Under the pieces are notes generated by a model. It saw nothing but the letters and a program-made list of their open reading frames with translations. It searched no databases and was not told the DNA's origin. From NCBI GenBank assembly GCA_018883185.1, contig VEQP01000021.1, positions 1-52,530 on the forward strand: a stretch of 52,530 nucleotides of DNA, given 5' to 3'. The position numbers were made by a program, and so were the translations under genes. The DNA comes from Nevskiaceae bacterium. GTDB taxonomy: Bacteria; Pseudomonadota; Gammaproteobacteria; Steroidobacterales; Steroidobacteraceae. Positions 18,819 through 27,775 of this stretch are shown here, in pieces. The stretch's first letter is position 1. Each line of letters opens with the position of its first letter.

Positions 18819-20035
18819 TGCGCTTCCTGCGGGCTGCGGCGGAATACGAGCGGGAGTGTCATGCGCACCCCGGCGCGCTCGATCTCAAGTCGTGCGGCAT
18901 CACCCCAGTCGTAGTCACCCACCTTGCGTTGCAAGGCGGCAGTGCCGTCGATCACTGCGCCATCGAGCGAGCGCAACACGTCACCCACACGTACGCCCGC
19001 GGTGGCTGCGCTCGAGTCGACGTCGACTTGGATGACGGCAGAGGGTTGCTGCCCCAGCCGACCCATCAACGATACGCCGAGCACCGGCAAGGTCGGCTGG
19101 GCCGTACGCGGTACGCCCCATACGAACTGCGCGTACGCCGCGTTGATGCGCTTCGGCACGGTCACCGGAATGAGCGACGCGATCCGCCCTTTGAATCCGG
19201 ACGCCAACTGCCGCGCGGCCCCGAGGTCGTACGCCACATGACCAGCACCGATGAGCACCACGACAATCTCGCGCGGGTCGGCGGGCACGGTGAGCGCCTG
19301 ACCTGCCTGCCAGCCCATCGCAGCATCCCAAGTCACCTGCGCGCGATAAATACCTTCGAGTGCCTCATCGCTCATCTTGGCGTGCAGCGGATCATCGTCG
19401 TCGAAATATGCGCGCACCAGCGTGCGATGCTCGGCGTTCGACAGATCGACGCGAGGTGGAAAGCGAACGCGCAACTCCGGCGACAAGGCCTCGAAACCCT
19501 TGCCGCGCACGGTGCGTACCACTTCGCGCGGTGCGTTCAGCCCGACGAGTTTCAAGCGTTGATCCCGCGCGTAGCGGAAGATGTCGCGATAGTGGCCGTA
19601 GTGATGCGACCACATCTCGTACCAACGCGATTCGTCGAGAAAACGCGCCTCGTCGAGTTCTCCACGTGACCAGCGCTCGAGCGCGGGCTGCGGATCCCAC
19701 GGAAACATTTCAAGACCGATGATCGGCTTGCGCCCCGCAGCCTTCAGGGCTTCGATGACCCGCAGTTGCACTCGATGGAACTCACCGTTGGTGTGCTCCT
19801 CGCCGATGAAAAGCACCCGCACGTCCTGGAGCCGCCGAGCGAGCTCCACCGTGTCGATGAGTTCGCCGCTCGCCGTATCCGTAACGCCATCGAGAACGAC
19901 ATCTATGCTGCGCTCCCTTCGTGCCGGATCACCTAGCCGCAACTGTTCGACGTCGCTGCTCGCGGCGTCGGCCGGCCACGCGAGCCCGCCGGCCACCAGG
20001 CCGGCGAGCAGCGCGCAACAGAGGCGTCGCAACAC
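18815..20035 (-). CDS. ChaN-like haem-binding-type protein with PDZ domain
   Basis: 406 residues from GTG 20035 (AGG immediately upstream). A signal peptide covers about 1-24 (ending PADAA). Residues 60-290 form the ChaN/Tiki-like fold: VRVLFIGEEHTNGEFHRVQL, GLEMFPWDPQPAL, and VVVLIGAGHVAYDLGA, the conserved Glu-Glu-His and GxxH-type positions. In Campylobacter ChaN binds haem; other members of this fold are metalloproteases. The C-terminal 80 residues are a PDZ domain (SSAATAGVRVGDVLRSLDG). The gene overlaps the peptidase fusion by 4 bases, so the two periplasmic PDZ proteins are made together. Downstream use of haem or peptides cannot be decided. Confidence 0.8.
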   Translation of the reverse strand: MLRRLCCALLAGLVAGGLAWPADAASSDVEQLRLGDPARRERSIDVVLDGVTDTASGELIDTVELARRLQDVRVLFIGEEHTNGEFHRVQLRVIEALKAAGRKPIIGLEMFPWDPQPALERWSRGELDEARFLDESRWYEMWSHHYGHYRDIFRYARDQRLKLVGLNAPREVVRTVRGKGFEALSPELRVRFPPRVDLSNAEHRTLVRAYFDDDDPLHAKMSDEALEGIYRAQVTWDAAMGWQAGQALTVPADPREIVVVLIGAGHVAYDLGAARQLASGFKGRIASLIPVTVPKRINAAYAQFVWGVPRTAQPTLPVLGVSLMGRLGQQPSAVIQVDVDSSAATAGVRVGDVLRSLDGAVIDGTAALQRKVGDYDWGDAARLEIERAGVRMTLPLVFRRSPQEAQ

Positions 20036-20057
20036 CCTCGACCCGGTTCGTCAGCGG

Positions 20058-22559
20058 TCAGAAGTTGTAGCGCAACGTGAGGCCGTAGGTCGTTCGCCGC
20101 GGGTGCGACACGCTGTATCGGAACGGGAAGAAGGTTCCGCCGGTGTTCACGCCGGTCGGCAATGAGTTGCTGAAGTACACGTCACGGAAAGCGCCCGTCG
20201 GAGCGTCTTCATCCGTCAGGTTGCGACCCCACAACTCGAGTGACCAGTCGTCCGCGCGAACGCCGAGAGCGGCATTCACATTGGTCGAACTTGGCACGAT
20301 GGTCTGATTGGATGCGTCGGCGAACTGCTTGCCGCGATGCGCCACATCGCCCCGCAGGAAGAACTCGCGATCGCCGGCAAGATCGCGGCGAATCTGGAAG
20401 CCCGCGTTGCCCTGCACCTTTGAGGTACGCAGAATCTGATTGCCTGAAACATCGCCCGTGGGTGCGAACGTCGGGAAGTCTATGAAACTGTCGACGCGGG
20501 CACGCTCGTACTTCGGATCGGCGTAAGACGCGCCGAGGTTCAGATCGAGCCAACTGGTCGGCCGGGCGGTCAGCGAGAACTCCACACCCTTGATCGTCGC
20601 GTCACCGGCGTTCACATTCACGCCCGTGGGCGTGACGATGTCCTGGCCGTTGATATTCGACACCACCTGCGGAATGACGATGTCTTTCCAGTCGAGGTAG
20701 TACAAGTCGAGTTCGACACCGACGCGTCGATCGAACAACTCCGCTTTGAGGCCGAGCTCGTAGCTCATCAACTCTTCGGCATCGAAGGCACCCGGCAATG
20801 TCACATCGACCGTGGGCGCGCTGACGAGGCGCACGGTGGTCGGGTCGAAGTCACCGGACTTCTCCGAGTGCGCGACGCCCGCGAAGAAGGTCACTCGCTC
20901 GGCGGGCTTGTACCGCAGCGTCCCGCGCCAGCTGAAGAGCTTCCAGTTGTCGTTGCCCGAGGAACCGGTGCGCTTGTCGAGGTAGGAGCGCCGCTCGTTG
21001 GTGTAGCGGGCATCGACGCTGCCGGTCAGCCCGCTCGTGAAGTCGTACTCGACTGCGCCGAAGACCGAGGGCGCCGAGGACTTGTCGACGAAGACTTCGC
21101 TGAAGTTCGCGCCACCCACAGGGTCGTTGAACCACGGCAGGAAGGCGGCATTGCCGGCCCCCGGCGCGAAGTCGACGACCGTCGTGGGACCCAGCGGCGT
21201 GCACGCGAGGCAGAACGAGTAGAAGTCGGCAGGCAACTTCTGCGTGGCGATCACACCATCCACGCCACCGGTCGCTCGGTTTTCATAGTAGTAACTGCCC
21301 ACCGAGTAACGCAGCGACTTCTCGCGGTCGCTCGAGAGGCGCAATTCCTGACTGATTTCCTGCGTGCGATCGGTCGGTCCGATCTGCAACAAGCCAGTGG
21401 TGAACGTCTTGCGGGGCCCGGTGGTGACGCCGAGTCCCGGAATCGTGCGCGTCGGCAACGGCTGGTAGGTGAAAATCACCGTCTCGCCGGAGTTGCGGCT
21501 GCCATCCACCAGGAACTTCTGCGCGAGCTTCGAGTAACCAGTTATGGTCTCGAGAGTGGCGTTGCCCGCGAGCTCCCAAGTGAGCTTCAGATGCGCGCGA
21601 CTCAACTGGCGTGTCTCCCCGGAAGACCCCGGCACGGACGACAGAGAGGTCTCGGTGACCGAGGGCAACTCGCCGCAGTAGTTGAGCAAACGGCTCGAAC
21701 GCGGCGATGCCACCCCGAGGTTTTGATCGCGGACACGACGATCTTCGCAATTGGCCGCCACGGCGGTCGTAGCCGAGTTGTCGACGTTGTCGCTCGACAG
21801 ATAGAGTCCGAACTCAGCCGCGAACGAATCGCTGGCGTCCCACATCAACGTGCCGTTGAAAGTGTTGAACTCGTAGCCGCCGATGGTCTCCTTGCGGCCG
21901 GTGCCGGCGTACTGGTTCTCGTAAGAACCATCCCACTCGTCGTGCAGCAGCGTGGCGCGACCCTTCAAACCATTTTCGCCGATCGGACCGCTCGCCGTGT
22001 ATTGCACCAGCTTCTTGCCGTCGTTGCCGAGCGTGACCGTCGCCTTCGACTTGAATTCGTTGGTGGGTTTCGCCGATACGTAGTTGATGGCGCCGCTGAA
22101 GGCATTGCGACCATAGAGCGCCGCCTGCGGACCTTTGACCACTTCGATACGCTCGAGATCGAGCTGGTTGAAGTTGATGCCCTCGCGACCGGCCACATAG
22201 ACGCCGTCGAAGAAAATCGCCGTGTTCAACTCACCGAAGATATCGATCGGTGCCACACCGCGAATGACGGGTGCCGGCAGGAAGTCGCCAATCACGTTGG
22301 AGAAGGTGAGTCCCGGCGTGAATGCCGCCACGTCATCGAGATTGCTGATGCCGCGCGCCTCGATGGCATCGGCCGTGAACGCCGTGATCGCCAACGGCAC
22401 GTCGATGAGCTGTTCGCTCTGCTTACGCGCCGTGACTACGACCTCCTCGAGCCCGACAGCGTCATCGGACTGTGCCCAGGAGGGCGATGCGGCCGCCCCG
22501 GCGATGATCAAAGAAACGGCCGCGGCTGCGGCAACCCGGTTGCTGGAATGAATGCCCAT
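20058..22559 (-). CDS. TonB-dependent outer-membrane receptor
   Basis: 833 residues from ATG 22559 with GGGGT upstream. A signal peptide (1-29, ending SPSWAQ) is followed by a TonB box-like EEVVVTARK at about 38-46. The plug domain (about 50-170) has VPLAITAFTADAIEARGI, FTPGLTFSNV and VVKGPQAALYGRNAFSGAINYV. The rest is a 22-strand barrel ending in the aromatic terminal YGLTLRYNF. It belongs to the FecA/FyuA-like class common in sterol- and aromatic-degrading proteobacteria, but the ligand cannot be read from sequence. It is divergent from the propeller-nitrilase-MaoC-dehydrogenase run, which suggests that the ligand feeds that pathway. Confidence 0.92.
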   Translation of the reverse strand: MGIHSSNRVAAAAAVSLIIAGAAASPSWAQSDDAVGLEEVVVTARKQSEQLIDVPLAITAFTADAIEARGISNLDDVAAFTPGLTFSNVIGDFLPAPVIRGVAPIDIFGELNTAIFFDGVYVAGREGINFNQLDLERIEVVKGPQAALYGRNAFSGAINYVSAKPTNEFKSKATVTLGNDGKKLVQYTASGPIGENGLKGRATLLHDEWDGSYENQYAGTGRKETIGGYEFNTFNGTLMWDASDSFAAEFGLYLSSDNVDNSATTAVAANCEDRRVRDQNLGVASPRSSRLLNYCGELPSVTETSLSSVPGSSGETRQLSRAHLKLTWELAGNATLETITGYSKLAQKFLVDGSRNSGETVIFTYQPLPTRTIPGLGVTTGPRKTFTTGLLQIGPTDRTQEISQELRLSSDREKSLRYSVGSYYYENRATGGVDGVIATQKLPADFYSFCLACTPLGPTTVVDFAPGAGNAAFLPWFNDPVGGANFSEVFVDKSSAPSVFGAVEYDFTSGLTGSVDARYTNERRSYLDKRTGSSGNDNWKLFSWRGTLRYKPAERVTFFAGVAHSEKSGDFDPTTVRLVSAPTVDVTLPGAFDAEELMSYELGLKAELFDRRVGVELDLYYLDWKDIVIPQVVSNINGQDIVTPTGVNVNAGDATIKGVEFSLTARPTSWLDLNLGASYADPKYERARVDSFIDFPTFAPTGDVSGNQILRTSKVQGNAGFQIRRDLAGDREFFLRGDVAHRGKQFADASNQTIVPSSTNVNAALGVRADDWSLELWGRNLTDEDAPTGAFRDVYFSNSLPTGVNTGGTFFPFRYSVSHPRRTTYGLTLRYNF

Positions 22560-22703
22560 TTAGTGACCCCTGTGTCTGCCCGCGCTTGTTTTTTGGCGGT
22601 TCCTATGCCAAACGTACACCCAACCTGCACCGAGACGGAAGGGTCTCGCGAGCATGTCCACATAACAAACAGTTTGTTTTGCTGTGTATCTGGGGGTCGT
22701 CGA
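22560..22703. promoter_or_regulatory. Divergent control region with two inverted repeats
   Basis: This 144-base gap drives the receptor gene to the left and the propeller operon to the right. It is more AT-rich than its surroundings. It contains a perfect 15-base palindrome at 22664-22678 (AACAAAC-A-GTTTGTT), the size and symmetry of a TetR-family or similar dimeric operator. A second inverted repeat lies at 22631-22648 (CGAGAC, six-base loop, GTCTCG). The first lies 26 to 40 bases before the propeller gene start, where a repressor would block transcription. No regulator gene is adjacent. Confidence 0.5.
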
Positions 22704-23828
22704 ATGAGAATAAATCGCATCACTGCGGTGCTAGGGACCGCTTTGGCCGTGTCTATCGCGTTGGTGGGATGCCAAAATGCCGGGGATACCCGCACTGCGG
22801 TCAACACTCAAAAAGTCGCGAGACCTCTAGCGCCGGTGGTATTTCCCGCCGGGGTCGAGGTGTCGACCAAGCCACAAGAAATGCCGTCGTGGAAGATTCC
22901 GAATATCGGCGAGGCGGCGGAAGCCTACTACGGCCCGGACTCCACGCATTTGATTGCGCAGGTCAAAAGTCCGTTGGCTGCGAAGAGCCCGCGAGGGCTT
23001 GCCGGATTTCTCACCAAGACCTTCACCGACTCGGGCACCGAAGAAGTGCTCATCAATGATCGTGGCTGGGATGGCTGTTCCTATTTCTTCCCTGACAACC
23101 AGCGCCTGGTATGGACCTCGATCCGCGATCACATGGACATGCCGCTCGGTAACTGGTCCGACTGGCGCAATTACCCGCAAGGCGCCGAACTCTACGTCTC
23201 GGATCGCAAAGGCAAGATCCTGCAGCGACTCACCAACAACACGCAGTACGAAGCGGAAGTGACCGTATCGCCCGATGGTCGTTGGATCGTGTTCGGGCGC
23301 ATGACCAACGGCAACATGGACCTTTGGATCATGAACTCCGACGGTACGGGCGAAAAGCAGATCACCTTCACCGAGGATGATCAGGAGGGCGCGCCTTACT
23401 TCCTGCCTGACAACGAAACGATTCTGTTCCGCGCGTGGAAGGCCTCGGAGTACGACCAAAAACCGACGCCGATGACGATCTACACCATCAAGCGCGACGG
23501 CAGCGGTCGTGTACCGCGTACCTTTACGCATGACATGAACTGGGCGCCCTATCCCACACCCGATGGTCAGCACTTCCTGTTCGTGCGCGCCGAGACACCG
23601 CGCAACTGGGAGGTGTACCTCGGTTATCTCGATGGCAAGACGCCACCCAAGCGCATTACCTTCGACGAGGGCTTCGACGGCTTTCCGGCCATCTCCCCCG
23701 ATGGTCGCAAGATGGTCTGGACCAGCTCGCGCAGCGCGGGCCCGGGCGCAGGCTTCATGTCCGGCCTGCAACTGCACGTCATGGACGTCACCGGCCTCAA
23801 TCTCGGACCGCGCGGCAAGCGCCAGTAA
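22704..23828 (+). CDS. TolB-like beta-propeller lipoprotein
   Basis: 374 residues from ATG 22704 (GGGGG upstream). A lipoprotein signal ends at VGC (Cys24 region, ALAVSIALVGCQ). The mature part is a chain of WD40-like PD40 repeats as in TolB: EVTVSPDGRWIVFGRMTNG, DLWIMNSDGTGEKQITF, GAPYFLPDNETILFRAWK, AISPDGRKMVWTSSRS. An early GWDGCSYFFPDNQRLVWTS repeat belongs to the same propeller. PD40 proteins bind other proteins or substrates at the cell envelope. It is first in a run with a nitrilase homologue, MaoC hydratase and 2-hydroxyacid dehydrogenase. A much longer open frame extending upstream is antisense to the receptor gene and is not coding. Confidence 0.85.
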   Translation: MRINRITAVLGTALAVSIALVGCQNAGDTRTAVNTQKVARPLAPVVFPAGVEVSTKPQEMPSWKIPNIGEAAEAYYGPDSTHLIAQVKSPLAAKSPRGLAGFLTKTFTDSGTEEVLINDRGWDGCSYFFPDNQRLVWTSIRDHMDMPLGNWSDWRNYPQGAELYVSDRKGKILQRLTNNTQYEAEVTVSPDGRWIVFGRMTNGNMDLWIMNSDGTGEKQITFTEDDQEGAPYFLPDNETILFRAWKASEYDQKPTPMTIYTIKRDGSGRVPRTFTHDMNWAPYPTPDGQHFLFVRAETPRNWEVYLGYLDGKTPPKRITFDEGFDGFPAISPDGRKMVWTSSRSAGPGAGFMSGLQLHVMDVTGLNLGPRGKRQ

Positions 23829-23860
23829 CATACCAGCACGACACGGAGACTCTTGCACTG

Positions 23861-25063
23861 ATGGCAAAGAAAACCACCAAACTCGATCGTCGATCCCTGC
23901 TCACCGGTGCTGCGGCTGCAAGCCTCGCCGCCGCTGCGGGAAGCCTGCAAAGCGATGTCGCGACGGCACAGGGTGCCACCATGTCCGGTGGTGGAGCGGG
24001 CGGCAAGGTGTCGGTGTCGCAGCGGGGCGTGTATGAGAAGGTGCCGCTCAAACAAGACGTGATCAACGTTGCGGCGATCCAATCGCAGTTGTACTCGATC
24101 GATCTGCGCGATCGGGCGAATACCCTCAAACGCAATCTCAACCGTATTTTACGACTCATCGATCTGGCACAGAACTCGCCGGAGGAATGGGGCGGCGAAC
24201 GTCGTTGGGGCTCAAAGGTCGATCTGATCGCGATGCACGAGTTCCCGATCCAAGGCTTCCAGCCATGGAACCGCAAAGAGTTGAACCAAATCGCATTCGA
24301 ACTGCCGGGTCCGGAGTCTGAAGCGATCGGCGAGCGAGCCAAGCGCTATGGGTGCTATATCTCCTGGGGTTGTTACGCCAAAGAAAAAGACTGGCCCGAT
24401 CACGTCATCAACATGTCGGTACTCACGGGCCCGGACGGCAAGATCGTCAGCAAGCAATGGAAGGCTCGCAACATCCTCGGGCTGTTCGGCGATGGCGCAC
24501 TGATCGGCACGACGGTCTACGACGTGCTCGATCGCTATGTCGAAATGTATGGCTGGGACGCGGTCATGCCCGTCGCACGCACCGACATCGGCAACATCGC
24601 CATCACGGCGGTGGGCGCCGAACCCTTGCTCTACACCTGCTTGGGTCTTAAGGGTGCCGAAGTGCTGGTGTTGTCCGTCACCGGCGGCAGCAATGCCGAG
24701 TCCGCCATTGCCACGGCCCGTGCGGGTCGGATGTACACCATGGGCGTCGGCAACGCAGTCTCGCCCAACAATATCGGCTTTCCGGAAGGCTCGGGCACGC
24801 GCGATGAGGGTACGGTGATCGTCGACCCGCGCGGCACGGTGCTCGCGAAGACCGACAATCATCACGAAGAGATCATCACGGCGCGGATCCCGATTGCCGA
24901 GTATCGCCGCAGCCGCCGAGTGCAGGAATTGCCGATGGCCATACTGCTACCCGTGCTGCAGCAGTATGATCCGGTGTTCCGCCCCAACGCCTTCCTCGAA
25001 AAATTGCCCGCAACCTACCAAGAAGCCGGCGAACTCGTGCGCAAGCGTATGGGCATGAAGTAA
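23861..25063 (+). CDS. Tat-exported nitrilase-superfamily protein lacking the usual Cys
   Basis: 400 residues from ATG 23861. The N terminus is a Tat signal (KLDRRSLLTGAAAASLAAAAG). The C-N hydrolase fold follows from about residue 68. The catalytic Glu is recognisable in MHEFPI (Glu127) and the Lys in SKQWKARN (about Lys201). Where the family has Cys in a motif like CYDxxFPE, this protein reads ITAVGAEPLLYT: when aligned on the following GLKGAEVLV strand, Thr249 takes the nucleophile position, and the nearest Cys (260) is 11 residues too late. It may therefore be an inactive paralogue or a binding protein. The gene is 32 bases after the propeller gene and 19 before MaoC, in one operon. Confidence 0.85.
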   Translation: MAKKTTKLDRRSLLTGAAAASLAAAAGSLQSDVATAQGATMSGGGAGGKVSVSQRGVYEKVPLKQDVINVAAIQSQLYSIDLRDRANTLKRNLNRILRLIDLAQNSPEEWGGERRWGSKVDLIAMHEFPIQGFQPWNRKELNQIAFELPGPESEAIGERAKRYGCYISWGCYAKEKDWPDHVINMSVLTGPDGKIVSKQWKARNILGLFGDGALIGTTVYDVLDRYVEMYGWDAVMPVARTDIGNIAITAVGAEPLLYTCLGLKGAEVLVLSVTGGSNAESAIATARAGRMYTMGVGNAVSPNNIGFPEGSGTRDEGTVIVDPRGTVLAKTDNHHEEIITARIPIAEYRRSRRVQELPMAILLPVLQQYDPVFRPNAFLEKLPATYQEAGELVRKRMGMK

Positions 25064-25082
25064 CGGAGCCTCGACACCCACC

Positions 25083-25562
25083 ATGACCGATTCGCCCATC
25101 GCTGCTGCCCTCGCCGTCTTGCAAGTCAAAGTCGGGCAGCAGGTCCATCTAAGCGACTGGATGACCATCACCCAGGAGCGCATCAACGCGTTTGCCGATG
25201 CGACGCTCGATCGGCAGTGGATCCATGTCGACGTCGAACGGGCCCACCGCGAATCGCCGTTTGGCGCGCCGATCGCACACGGTTTCCTGACGCTGTCTTT
25301 GATGGTTCCGCTGCGCGGTCTGGTCGAAGCTGACACGCCGATCGCACCGGGCGTGCGCAACGTGGTTAATTATGGCCTCAATAAATTGCGCTTCGCCAAC
25401 CCGGTGCGGGTCGGCGCGCGCATTCGCGGGCGTTTCGTGTTAGTGGCAGTGGAGCAGGTCGCGCCATCGGTGTTGCAAGTCACCGAGCAATACACGGCGG
25501 AGATCGATGGCGAGACCAAGCCCGCCTGCATCGCCGAGAGTTTGATGCGACTTGTGTTTTGA
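25083..25562 (+). CDS. MaoC-family (R)-hydratase-like protein
   Basis: 159 residues from ATG 25083. A single hot-dog domain carries the hydratase-2 motif: FADATLDRQWIHVDVERA at about 37-54, with the catalytic Asp and His, followed by SPFGAPIAHGFLTLSLMVPL. MaoC proteins hydrate enoyl-CoA thioesters, or the reverse, as dimers in the cytoplasm. Members of this particular length with the DRQWIHVD pattern are often annotated as MaoC/PaaZ-type or NodN-like dehydratases. It sits between the nitrilase homologue and the 2-hydroxyacid dehydrogenase, consistent with a small acid-degradation pathway whose substrate is unknown. Confidence 0.9.
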   Translation: MTDSPIAAALAVLQVKVGQQVHLSDWMTITQERINAFADATLDRQWIHVDVERAHRESPFGAPIAHGFLTLSLMVPLRGLVEADTPIAPGVRNVVNYGLNKLRFANPVRVGARIRGRFVLVAVEQVAPSVLQVTEQYTAEIDGETKPACIAESLMRLVF

Positions 25563-25605
25563 CCACTGCGCTCGCTGACCCCCGCACCGAATCTGAATCT
25601 CACCT

Positions 25606-26571
25606 ATGAGCGCAGTGTTTCTCGACTTCTCGACGCTGAGCGTCGGCGACCTCGACATCGGCGGTCTGCAGGCAACGGCGCCCGGCCTTCGTCTGCGGGA
25701 GATGACAGCACAGGATGACGTCGCGGCCACGATCGCCGACTGCGAAATCGTGATGCTGAACAAGTTGCAGATGCCACGCGAGGTGATCGCGAACACGCCT
25801 GCGCTCAAACTTATCGCACTCGCCGCAACCGGTACCAATAACGTCGATCTCAGTGCCGCGCACGATCACGGGGTCGCCGTCTGCAACATCACTGACTACT
25901 GCACTGCCTCGGTGGTGCAGCATGTGCTCGGCGTGCTGTTGAGCCTCACACAGAAGCTACCGCAATACTCGCGTGATGCCGTTGATGGCACTTGGGCGAA
26001 AAGCCCGCACTTCACGCGTCTCGTGTACCCAATACGCGAACTTCGCGGCCGCACGCTGGGCATCGTCGGCTACGGCGTGCTTGGCAGGGCGGTGGCCGAC
26101 GCGTGTCGAACAGCCCTAGGGATGCAGGTCATCGTGGCGCAGCGTACGGCGGACGGCGAGCACACATCCGGCGACGATCGGGTGCCACTCGATGAGTTGC
26201 TGGCGCGAGCCGATGTGGTATCGCTACATTGTCCGTTGACACCTGCTACCACAGGACTCATCAACGCAGCTCGTCTTCGACTGATGAAGCCTGACGCCAT
26301 CCTCATCAACACCGCTCGCGGCGGGCTCGTCGATGTCGAGGCGCTCGCCCAAGCGCTACGCGCGGGTCAGATCGGCGGAGCTGCCATCGACGTGCTGCCG
26401 CGCGAACCTCCCGTCGATGGCTCACCGCTGTTCGCACCCGATCTGCCGAACCTCATCGTCACGCCACACACGGCGTGGGCAGCCCGCGAGTCGCGACAGC
26501 GTGCGCTCGATCAGATAGCTGCCAACATCGAAGCCTGGCGCCGCGGCGAACGCCTGCGGCGCGTCGTCTGA
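25606..26571 (+). CDS. D-2-hydroxyacid dehydrogenase (glycerate dehydrogenase-like)
   Basis: 321 residues from ATG 25606. The NAD-binding Rossmann motif is VGYGVLG (residues 154-160), after the substrate-domain motif ALAATGTNNVD. The catalytic set is complete: Arg238 in NTARGGLVD, Glu267 in LPREPP, and His288 in TPHTAWA, a pattern close to hydroxypyruvate/glycerate dehydrogenases. The enzyme reduces 2-keto acids to D-2-hydroxy acids with NADH, or the reverse, in the cytoplasm. It is the last gene of the propeller operon. The spacing of 43 bases from MaoC, without overlap, is looser than elsewhere. Confidence 0.9.
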   Translation: MSAVFLDFSTLSVGDLDIGGLQATAPGLRLREMTAQDDVAATIADCEIVMLNKLQMPREVIANTPALKLIALAATGTNNVDLSAAHDHGVAVCNITDYCTASVVQHVLGVLLSLTQKLPQYSRDAVDGTWAKSPHFTRLVYPIRELRGRTLGIVGYGVLGRAVADACRTALGMQVIVAQRTADGEHTSGDDRVPLDELLARADVVSLHCPLTPATTGLINAARLRLMKPDAILINTARGGLVDVEALAQALRAGQIGGAAIDVLPREPPVDGSPLFAPDLPNLIVTPHTAWAARESRQRALDQIAANIEAWRRGERLRRVV

Positions 26572-26638
26572 ATTTGGAAGCGGCCCGCCAAAGTCGCTGA
26601 CCGCAACGCAAACCCCTCAGACCATCTCCCACCGGCCG

Positions 26639-26688
26639 TTAGCCTTTCGGCTAAAATGCGCATCCCCTGTGTCGGGGCGTCTTTTTTT
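26639..26688 (+). terminator. Inverted repeat and T-run between two operons
   Basis: Between the dehydrogenase gene and the RND operon there is a 6-bp stem TTAGCC/GGCTAA with a TTTC loop (26639-26654). It is followed by a CCCC/GGGG hairpin (26664-26677) and seven T's (26682-26688). The second element has the form of a weak rho-independent terminator. TAAAAT at 26652-26657 could instead be the -10 box of the RND promoter, in which case the hairpin would lie in the 5' leader of the pump mRNA. Sequence alone does not separate these readings. Confidence 0.4.
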
Positions 26689-26701
26689 GGTACGCGCTTA
26701 A

Positions 26702-27775
26702 ATGAGCACCCTTTTGCAATGGCGGGCGCCGCTTCTGGCTTGCGCCGCTCTGTCGCTCCTTGTCGCTTGCTCCGGTCAGCCCGAGAGCACCGCCGCGCGC
26801 ACGGGCGATCGACCGATGGGCCCCGGCGGCAACCGCGCCGCCAACGTACTGACGGTGCGACCCGAGCAAAGGCCGTTCGGCGCAACGCTCGAGGCGGTCG
26901 GCACTGCGCTGGCGCGCGAGTCGGTGGACGTCACCTCCAAATCTTCGAACACCATCACCGCGATCCGCTTCACCGAGGGACAACGGGTTGCTTCAGGTAG
27001 CGTCCTGGTCGAACTCGACCGTGCACAGGCGGCCGCGGCACTCGCCGAAGCCAAGGCGACATTGGCTGAGGCGCGTAACCAATTCAATCGGGGGCGCGAT
27101 CTCTCGTTGACGGCGGCGCTGTCGAAGGCGCAGCTCGATCAATTGGAAACAGCGGTCAAGACCGCTGAATCCCGCGTTGCTGCAGCGCAATCGCGTTTCG
27201 ACGATACGGTCGTTCGTGCGCCCTTCGCAGGACGAGTGGGCCTGCGACGGGTCAGTCTCGGTGGCCTCGTTACGCCGGGCACCGTCATCACCACCCTCGA
27301 TGATGTGTCGGTGATCAAGCTCGAGTTCACGGTGCCACAGTCTTTCCTCGGCGAGCTGTCGACCGGACTGCCGGTGAGGGCCAGTGCTGAAGGACTCGGC
27401 GATCGCGCCTTCAACGGGCGGATCACCGCCATCGACTCGCGTATCGATCCGGTATCCCGCTCGCTGACGGTGCGCGCCGAACTGCCCAATGCCGATGGCG
27501 TGCTGCGACCAGGTCTGTTCATGAACGTACGCCTCGCGGGCAAAACCGTGCCGACGCTGATGCTGCCGGAAGAAGCGCTGGTGCCCGAACAAGGCAAGGC
27601 TTACGTGTTCCTCGTCATCGATGGCAAGGCACAACGGCGCGAAGTGCGTACGGGCGGGCGGGAGCGCGGCTTCGTCGCGATCACGCAGGGCCTCGCAGGC
27701 GGTGAAGAGGTCATCGTCGAGGGCACGCAGCGCATCCGTGAGGGCGGTCCGGTCGCCGCCAAGGCGCGCACGTGA
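26702..27775 (+). CDS. RND efflux periplasmic adaptor (membrane fusion) lipoprotein
   Basis: 357 residues from ATG 26702. A lipoprotein signal ends LLVACSG (Cys24), anchoring it in the inner membrane. The biotinyl-lipoyl half motifs are clear: VTSKSSNTITAIRFTEGQRV, and later VVRAPFAGRVGLRRVSLGGLV. They flank a helical hairpin (about 105-155, AKATLAEARNQFNRG and QLDQLETAVKTAESRVAA). A beta-barrel and membrane-proximal domain follow, ending GLAGGEEVIVEGTQRIREG. It links the RND pump, encoded next with a GTGA overlap, to an outer-membrane channel. No TolC-like gene is present, so the channel is encoded elsewhere. Confidence 0.92.
   Translation: MSTLLQWRAPLLACAALSLLVACSGQPESTAARTGDRPMGPGGNRAANVLTVRPEQRPFGATLEAVGTALARESVDVTSKSSNTITAIRFTEGQRVASGSVLVELDRAQAAAALAEAKATLAEARNQFNRGRDLSLTAALSKAQLDQLETAVKTAESRVAAAQSRFDDTVVRAPFAGRVGLRRVSLGGLVTPGTVITTLDDVSVIKLEFTVPQSFLGELSTGLPVRASAEGLGDRAFNGRITAIDSRIDPVSRSLTVRAELPNADGVLRPGLFMNVRLAGKTVPTLMLPEEALVPEQGKAYVFLVIDGKAQRREVRTGGRERGFVAITQGLAGGEEVIVEGTQRIREGGPVAAKART

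Noticed and set aside
20868..22703. Long plus-strand open frame running into the propeller gene
   Set aside because: It is antisense to the TonB receptor gene, Arg/Ala-rich and without any family motif; the real gene starts at ATG 22704 with a lipoprotein signal.
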